64,000 bases of DNA. Source: Klebsiella sp. RHBSTW-00484 (GTDB lineage Bacteria > Pseudomonadota > Gammaproteobacteria > Enterobacterales > Enterobacteriaceae). The notes below the pieces were generated by a model. It did not search any database and was not told the DNA's origin. It saw only the letters and a program-made list of their open reading frames with translations. The stretch covers positions 5,642,001-5,706,000 of the forward strand of contig NZ_CP055481.1 in the NCBI RefSeq assembly GCF_013705725.1, given 5' to 3'. The translations under genes and the position numbers were made by a program. Within the stretch, counting starts at the first letter, position 1. Each line of letters begins with the position of its first letter. This document shows, piece by piece, positions 58,687 to 64,000 of the stretch.

Positions 58687-59086
58687 ATGTACAAATCATT
58701 ATTCGCGGTGGTGATAGGCGGATCGATCGGCTGTGTGATCCGCTGGATCGATCGGCTGTGTGATCCGCTGGATACTGTCCATGCGTCTCAATGCACTTTT
58801 CCCCAATCTTCCACCTGGTACCCTGGTGGTTAATCTGGTTGGCGGATTTATCATCGGTATGGCACTGGCCTTTTTTGTCCGGCAGCCTCACCTTGATCCC
58901 GCCTGGAAGTTTTTTATTACCACCGGCATATGTGGCGGTATGACAACCTTTTCCACCTTTTCTGCTGAGGTGGTGGTGTTACTTCAGAATGGCAATTATG
59001 CATGGGCTGTCATTTCCGTACTGACGCACGTAACTGGCTCGCTTCTGATGACTGCCACTGGTTTCTTTGTGATGACACTGCTGTAA
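58687..59086 (+). pseudogene. crcB: Fluoride channel CrcB, frameshifted by a 25-bp tandem duplication
   Basis: Fluc-family fluoride exporter. From the ATG at 58687 the frame reads MYKSLFAVVIGGSIGCVIRW then leaves the family sequence and stops after 48 codons. Cause: a perfect 25-bp tandem repeat (58720-58744 and 58745-58769). Removing one copy restores a 124-residue protein with LVVNLVGGFIIGM, TTGICGGMTTFSTFS and four membrane segments. A GTG at 58760 could restart translation and give a 108-residue form lacking most of the first helix, of doubtful function. Confidence 0.92.
58720..58769 (+). repeat. 25-bp perfect tandem duplication inside crcB
   Basis: Two adjacent identical 25-base units, each beginning GGATCGATCGG and ending GTGATCCGCT. 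25 is not a multiple of three, so the duplication shifts the frame; loss of one unit would restore it. Confidence 0.97.
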
Positions 59087-59195
59087 AAGCATATGCGCCA
59101 TACACTTAACCGCGCCATGTCTCCGGCAGATTTTCATTTTATCGCCATAACAACATACCTGACCTGCCGGGTCAGGTATTTCCGGAGAAGGGTGT

Positions 59196-59390
59196 ATGGA
59201 GATGCTCCCTGAGAATATCGTGAAGGGACTTTCCGAGGCCGAGGTGCAGACCCGGCTGGGTCAATGTGGCTATAACGAAGTGCGTGAACAGCCTCCGGAC
59301 CAGGTGCGTGCTATCCTCAAACGTCTGCTGGGTCCCATCCCCTGGATGCTCGAAATTGCGCTGGTACTTGAAGTGGTTCTGGGAAAGACG
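59196..59390 (+). pseudogene. N-terminal fragment of a cation-transporting P-type ATPase
   Basis: About 65 residues typical of the N-terminus of P-type proton/cation ATPases: GLSEAEVQTRLGQCGYNEVR and RLLGPIPWMLEIALVLEVVLG (first membrane helix). After Gly-Lys the frame continues into unrelated sequence and stops at 59456; all catalytic domains are missing. The stretch 59391-59623 contains an open segment (TIQQVMAASGAMILAVATGS) that I cannot assign. Confidence 0.75.
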
Positions 59391-59623
59391 ACTGAACCAG
59401 TGCGCGCTCAGACAACGACGAACCATCCATTCACCTCATTCGGAGGTCACAGATAGTCGCTGTCTCACACGCCGAATCCCCTCCTGAGTTCACCACGATC
59501 CAGCAGGTCATGGCGGCGTCCGGCGCCATGATCCTAGCAGTCGCAACCGGCAGCGACGGTCATCCCCATATCCGCGGGTTGCAATCATTAGTCGAAGCAT
59601 AGGCGATGATACGGCAGGACTCG

Positions 59624-62600
59624 TCAGGGATACGGTTTCCAGTGAAAGATTAGACTTATTGCTGCCGGCAGTAGTGTCAGCGTTGCCAGTGTGGCTGAAA
59701 GCAGCCCACCAATAATGGCAAATGCCATCGGTCCCCAGAAAACATCCCGGGCAATCGGCAGCATCCCGAGAATGGCCGCCGAAGCGGTCAGCATGATGGG
59801 GCGTGAACGGTGCAGCGCGGCGACTTTGATCGCCTCATCCGCAGTGAAACCATTTTTCATCCCCACATCCACTTCGCTAATAAGAATGACGGCATTACGG
59901 ATGATCATCCCGGCCAGTGCAATGATCCCCAGCAGCGCTACAAAGCCCATCGGTATGCCAAAAGGCAACATAGCCATAACAATCCCCGGCAGACCAAAGG
60001 GTGCCATCAGCAGGGCCAGCAACATCGAGGAAAAACGCTGTAACTGGATCATCAGCAGTAACAGCATCACCATCAGCGTGACAGGCAATACCGCATACAC
60101 TGAACTGTTCCCTTTGTCCGACTCCACAACCACCCCGCCTTCCTCCACGCCGTAACCCGGCGGCAGACTCTCCCGGAAACCGGCAACGACAGGAGACAGT
60201 GCCGATGATAGCCTTTCTGCACGCACCCCGGGCGCGGTATCCGACTGGGCCGTGATAAACGGCAGCCGCTGCCGGCGCCAGATAACCGGGTCATCGAGCG
60301 TCCATTCTGGCGTGGCGACCTGTCCCAGGGGAACTTTATTCCCGGTCGATGATGTCAGCATCAGAGCATTCAGTAACGCCGGGTTTTGTCGTGAGGCTTC
60401 ATTTCCCCGCAGCACCACATCAATCTGGCGGTTACGGTCGCGCAGGGTGGTCACGGTGGTTCCGGAGAACAGCGTGGCAAGCGTTCCTGCCAGTGACTGA
60501 GACGTCATGCCGGTGGCACGCGCCTGCGTCTGATCCACCCGCAGACGGATGACCCGCTCCGGTTCACCGGACGTCAGATTGACACCCCGAGTATCGGGAT
60601 TGCGGGCAATCATCCCTGCCAGTTGCGTGGCCAGTTCACGTACACGGGTATTATCCGGCCCGGATACCCGATATCTGATCGGCCAGCCTACCGGGGGGCC
60701 CAACTCCAGTGTGGATACCCGGGTTGTGAGCGTACTGAAATCTTTCGACAGGATCTGCTCAAGCTGTTTCTGCAGCCGGTTTCTCGCCGCTTCATTTTTC
60801 GCCACTACGACCAGCTGGGCAATGTTCTCTTTCTGCAGCAGAACATCCATCGGCAGATAAAAACGTACAGCGCCGGAACCGATGTAGCTTGAGTAATGGT
60901 CAATATCAGGATTATCGCGCAATTTCGCTTCAAACTTCAGGACGTCGTGGTGTGTCTGTGCCTGGCTGACATTCTGCGGTAGAGTCAGGCTCACCAGTAG
61001 CTCCGGGCGATCGGACGCCGGGAAAAACTCACCCTGCATCAGAAGGGCCCCGCCCCCGGACAATATCAGTATCGCCAGGGCACAACCGAGTGTCTTGCGC
61101 CGGTGCTGCATCACCCGGTCGAGCAGGCGGGTATAATGACGGTGAAAGAAACTGTGCTTATGTGACTGATGTGAATGCTGTTCCGGCAGTAACCAGACGC
61201 CGGTAAGCGGCGAGAAAAGAACCGCAACCAGCCATGAGCTCAGCAGCGCTGTCAGTACCACCACAAACAGGGAGTAGCAGTATTCTCCTGCGCTCGATTC
61301 CGCAAATCCCACCGGTATAAATCCGGCAATCATCACCAGTGTTCCCGTCAGCATCGGGAACGCGGTGGTACGAAATACCTGCGTGGCGGCCACACTCAGG
61401 GCATCGCCAGCCTCAAGCCGCGACACCATGGCTTCTACGGTGATCATGGCATCATCAACCAGCAGTCCCAGTGCAATAATCAGGGCACCGAGGGAGATTC
61501 GCTGCAGCCCTATCCCGGCCAATTCCATCCCGGTAAATGTCATGGCCAGCACCAGCGGAATGGCCACAGCGACCACCAGACCTGCCCGGCTGCCCAGCGA
61601 AAAAAAAGAAACGGCCAGCACAATAATAACGGCCTCAACCAGCACCTGGACGAATCCTCCCACCGCGTCACTGACTACGGCCGACTGGTCTGCCACCTTC
61701 TCCACACTGATCCCGTAAGGAAGATGCGTGCGGATCCTGTCCATCGTCGCGTTCAGCGCCCGACCAAAATCAATAATATTTCCACCGCGAGCCATCGAAA
61801 TCGCCAGCCCGAGTGCCGGTTTACCGTTAACCCTAAACTCCGGTGAGGGCGGATCTGCCTGCTGCAGTGTGACCGTGGCCAAATCGGTGAGGGGGATAAA
61901 ACGGTTTCCGGTATGCAGCACAATTTGCCGCAGGCTGTCCACGGATGTGAAGGCGCCACTGACTTCCACCGACATATTTTCCTGTGATGTCCGGATACGT
62001 CCGGCGGGCGTGACGGCATTCTGTGCCTGCAGAGCCGCCGTCACCTGCTGAAGATCGAGTCCCATTCCCGACAGTTTCAGTGGATCAAAAGCAATCACCA
62101 CCTGTTGTTCGCTGTCACCCAGCGGCGTAACTTTCCCTGTTCCCGGAACAGCCAGCAGAGATGCCCGGATATCATCGACGGTATCGCGTAACTGCCGGGG
62201 AGTGAAGCCGTCCGACGTGAAGCCATAAATTGTGCCGTATGTATCATCGAATTCATCATCCACGGCCGGGGTGGTGGTGCCGTCCGGCAGGGATGCCCGG
62301 ATGTCGTCCATCTTTTTCCGCACGCTATACCAGATACCCGCAACCTCTGACGGCGGTGTGTCATCACGCAGGTTCACAAAAATCACCGACGAGCCCGGAC
62401 GCGTGTAACTCTCGATATAATCCAGATGTGGGATTTCCTGGAGCTTCTTCTCCAGCGTGTCGGTGACGAAACTGACGGTATCTTTTACCGTTGCGCCCGG
62501 CCACTGTGCCGACACCACGGCGGTCTTAATGGTAAACGCCGGATCTTCGCTGCGCGGCAGATTCAGAAAGCTCATGACGCCTGTCACCGTGATCATCAGC

Positions 62601-62683
62601 ATCAGAAAAGCCACCAGTTGTCGGTGGGCCAGTGCCCAGGCAGAAAGATTAAAACCGACGGAAGCGTGCATAACATTTTTCAT
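59624..62683 (-). CDS. RND-family multidrug efflux permease
   Basis: Proton-driven inner-membrane trimeric pump of 1019 residues. N-terminal helix (AWALAHRQLVAFLMLMITVTGVMSFLNLP), porter domain opening RSEDPAFTIKTAVVSAQWPGAT, GLLVDDAMITVEAM in helix IV with the paired Asp needed for proton transfer, and a second half ending with MLTASAAILGMLPIARDVFWGPMAFAIIGG. This is the HAE1 (drug) type rather than the metal-exporting CusA type. Start overlaps the adaptor stop (ATGA), so the two are coupled. No outer-membrane partner gene is seen; TolC is probably used. Confidence 0.92.
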   Translation of the reverse strand: MKNVMHASVGFNLSAWALAHRQLVAFLMLMITVTGVMSFLNLPRSEDPAFTIKTAVVSAQWPGATVKDTVSFVTDTLEKKLQEIPHLDYIESYTRPGSSVIFVNLRDDTPPSEVAGIWYSVRKKMDDIRASLPDGTTTPAVDDEFDDTYGTIYGFTSDGFTPRQLRDTVDDIRASLLAVPGTGKVTPLGDSEQQVVIAFDPLKLSGMGLDLQQVTAALQAQNAVTPAGRIRTSQENMSVEVSGAFTSVDSLRQIVLHTGNRFIPLTDLATVTLQQADPPSPEFRVNGKPALGLAISMARGGNIIDFGRALNATMDRIRTHLPYGISVEKVADQSAVVSDAVGGFVQVLVEAVIIVLAVSFFSLGSRAGLVVAVAIPLVLAMTFTGMELAGIGLQRISLGALIIALGLLVDDAMITVEAMVSRLEAGDALSVAATQVFRTTAFPMLTGTLVMIAGFIPVGFAESSAGEYCYSLFVVVLTALLSSWLVAVLFSPLTGVWLLPEQHSHQSHKHSFFHRHYTRLLDRVMQHRRKTLGCALAILILSGGGALLMQGEFFPASDRPELLVSLTLPQNVSQAQTHHDVLKFEAKLRDNPDIDHYSSYIGSGAVRFYLPMDVLLQKENIAQLVVVAKNEAARNRLQKQLEQILSKDFSTLTTRVSTLELGPPVGWPIRYRVSGPDNTRVRELATQLAGMIARNPDTRGVNLTSGEPERVIRLRVDQTQARATGMTSQSLAGTLATLFSGTTVTTLRDRNRQIDVVLRGNEASRQNPALLNALMLTSSTGNKVPLGQVATPEWTLDDPVIWRRQRLPFITAQSDTAPGVRAERLSSALSPVVAGFRESLPPGYGVEEGGVVVESDKGNSSVYAVLPVTLMVMLLLLMIQLQRFSSMLLALLMAPFGLPGIVMAMLPFGIPMGFVALLGIIALAGMIIRNAVILISEVDVGMKNGFTADEAIKVAALHRSRPIMLTASAAILGMLPIARDVFWGPMAFAIIGGLLSATLATLTLLPAAISLIFHWKPYP

Positions 62684-63795
62684 TTTTGGTCCTCCGTCAG
62701 CACGTTTTCCCCGTCACGTAACTGACTGACCCCGGCAGTGACCACCTGTTCACCAGCTGTCAGCCCTTTTCGGATGAGCACCGAATCGGTCATATAGGCC
62801 GCAATGTCAACGGGTGTCAGGCGCAGGCGATTTTTGTCGGTGTCCACCACGAACACTGCCGGCTTCTGTTCTTTCCTCGTCAGGGCAGATGCCGGTACCT
62901 GAAACACATCACTGCCGCCCATTGGTAATGACCCGGTGACCGTCGCCCCCATAGCCATTACTGCGGGTGCATTCTCAAGGTCATAGCGTACCCGCCAGGT
63001 CCGGGTCTGTGTATCTGCCTGCGGGCTGATGTCACGCAGCGTTCCGGTTACCGACACCGACGGGTTATCCGCCATACGCAGGGTGAGTGTCTGCTGCTGT
63101 TTCAGGGTGTCAGCCAGAGCCCCCGGTACGCTGAAGACCGCATCACGGGCCCCTGACTGCGCCACCCGCAGGATTTCCTGTCCGGTGGTCACTACCTGTC
63201 CCGGACCGGCGCTGACGGTGGTGACCACCCCGGTAACCGGTGAGACCAGTCGCGCATACCCCAGACGGTCCGTTGCACTGCTCAGGTCGGCCTGAGCGCT
63301 CTGCAGTTTTGCTGTTGCCGTGTCGCGGTTTGTGCGGGCCTCGTCAAGCTGAACCCGGGCAACCGCACCCTGCGGGGCAAGCAGCGTCATGCGTCGCAGG
63401 TTTATCTCAGCAAGCCTGACGCTTGCCCCGGCTTCCTGTACTACCGCCTGAGCACTGCGGTACTGATTACACAAATCGGTATCATCCAGTTCAGCCAGTA
63501 CCTGCCCGGCAACCACTGACTGCCCCACATCCGTGAGTCGTTTCACCATCCGGCCATCGGTACGGAAGCCGATAATCGTCTCTTCATGGGGCAATATTTC
63601 ACCGGTCATAAGCGTCTGCCCACCATGATTGCCGGCAGATACCTCCGTGGTCATCACCGGTCTTGGTGGGACATGGCGGGATACCGGCTCATTATCACAG
63701 CCGGTCAGTTGCAGGGCGAGGGCGAAAACCAGGGCTGAGCCCCGTCGCCAGAAAGGCAAAGATGCTATCAGGGGGATGAATGAATATGATGGCAT
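62680..63795 (-). CDS. RND efflux periplasmic adaptor lipoprotein
   Basis: Membrane-fusion protein linking the RND permease to an outer-membrane channel. From the ATG at 63795 (MPSYSFIPLIASLPFWRRGSALVFALALQLTGC) it has 371 residues and a lipobox LQLTGC; an ATG nine codons upstream is possible. Lipoyl halves GEILPHEETIIGFRTDGRMVKRL and ARLVSPVTGVVTTVSAGPGQVV flank a coiled coil; beta-barrel and membrane-proximal domains follow. First gene of the adaptor-permease operon, downstream of a sensor kinase gene on the same strand. Confidence 0.92.
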   Translation of the reverse strand: MPSYSFIPLIASLPFWRRGSALVFALALQLTGCDNEPVSRHVPPRPVMTTEVSAGNHGGQTLMTGEILPHEETIIGFRTDGRMVKRLTDVGQSVVAGQVLAELDDTDLCNQYRSAQAVVQEAGASVRLAEINLRRMTLLAPQGAVARVQLDEARTNRDTATAKLQSAQADLSSATDRLGYARLVSPVTGVVTTVSAGPGQVVTTGQEILRVAQSGARDAVFSVPGALADTLKQQQTLTLRMADNPSVSVTGTLRDISPQADTQTRTWRVRYDLENAPAVMAMGATVTGSLPMGGSDVFQVPASALTRKEQKPAVFVVDTDKNRLRLTPVDIAAYMTDSVLIRKGLTAGEQVVTAGVSQLRDGENVLTEDQK

Positions 63796-63896
63796 GGCAG
63801 CCTCCGGAAAAAATGCTGCCATGAGTAAACCGCAGGTGTGTCCAGATACGTTCGACGAACCATCAAGATTTGGTCAAGAAAAGTGAAAAAGAAAAC

Positions 63897-64000
63897 TCAT
63901 ACGGGCAGTTTCACCTGAAACAGGAGTCCGTTCCCCTCTTGCGGGATACTGGCGGTCAGCGTTCCGCCGTGAGACTCACAAATGGCTCTGGCAATCGACA
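63897..64000 (-). CDS. C-terminus of a two-component sensor histidine kinase (rest outside window)
   Basis: The last 34 codons read SIARAICESHGGTLTASIPQ and GNGLLFQVKLPV before the stop: the end of an HATPase_c domain (IARAI-x-ESHGG is the usual G2-box neighbour). The gene enters from the right edge on the minus strand, about 100 bp upstream of the RND adaptor, so the kinase probably controls the pump. Confidence 0.8.
   Translation of the reverse strand, partial: SIARAICESHGGTLTASIPQEGNGLLFQVKLPV

Noticed and set aside
59391..59623. Open segment with TIQQVMAASGAMILAVATGS as a gene
   Set aside because: No start codon or ribosome site with support, no recognised family, and it lies between a broken ATPase fragment and a convergent gene end.
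59624..63795. RND pump as a CusA/SilA-type metal exporter of the metal island
   Set aside because: The permease lacks the methionine-rich features expected for CusA, and its sequence and adaptor resemble drug (HAE1) pumps.

Overview
The window is enterobacterial chromosome (family Enterobacteriaceae). The order yjeI-groL-groS-yjeH-fxsA-aspA-dcuA-cutA-dsbD-yjdC-tRNA-Phe matches the Escherichia coli pheU neighbourhood. Divergence from E. coli plus extra genes (a C39-peptidase ABC exporter pair, a large DUF1176-like periplasmic protein) suggest an Enterobacter/Klebsiella-like genus, which the sequence alone does not fix.

Bases 1-16.9 kb are core genome: the end of a peptide/bacteriocin-type exporter (HlyD adaptor, peptidase-ABC transporter), a YjeJ-like protein, the groSL chaperonin operon with a heat-shock promoter, and the aspartate/C4-dicarboxylate, CutA/DsbD and YjdC genes. 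At 16786 lies tRNA-Phe, used as attachment site by a P4-type integrase (17057). Everything from there to the right edge looks like accessory island DNA; no right attachment repeat was found.

Island part 1 (17-21.7 kb) is a defence module: integrase, a small conserved unknown protein, a Kiwa pair (kwaA, kwaB), and a convergent gene joining a Mrr-like PD-(D/E)xK nuclease domain to a ubiquitin-like beta-grasp domain. The last is the best candidate for an undescribed defence gene. An IS21-family element with a nonsense-mutated istB closes this part.

Island part 2 (24.7-53.5 kb) is a metal-stress region. It carries a PbrR/CadR-type regulator with a His-rich ZntA-like ATPase, a CopA-like ATPase with a CueR-like regulator, a CDF zinc exporter with an SmtB-like repressor, a GolS/CueR-like regulator ahead of a molybdopterin oxidoreductase fused to its own NADH reductase, a MarA-like/CsoR-like overlapping pair, an LpxC paralogue, two peptide deformylase paralogues (both broken by insertion sequences), an OprD-type porin, a MerA-like flavoprotein with a divergent TetR regulator, and small exported DUF1471-type proteins. 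At least seven transcription units share MerR-type promoters with a 19-bp spacer; six have a TTGACCCT core, so many of these genes probably form one metal-induced regulon, including spare copies of essential metalloenzymes. Several insertion sequences (IS5-, IS630-, IS3-like, IS903) have cut into it, including an IS3-like element nested inside IS903 inside a deformylase gene.

Island part 3 (54.2-59.1 kb) follows a Tn3-family remnant and is a fluoride-resistance operon: fluoride riboswitch, family II pyrophosphatase, UspA-like protein, enolase, small membrane protein, phosphoglycerate mutase (decayed) and the fluoride channel crcB (frameshifted by a 25-bp tandem duplication). The window ends with an RND efflux pump (permease plus lipoprotein adaptor) and the 3' end of a sensor kinase gene, all on the minus strand.
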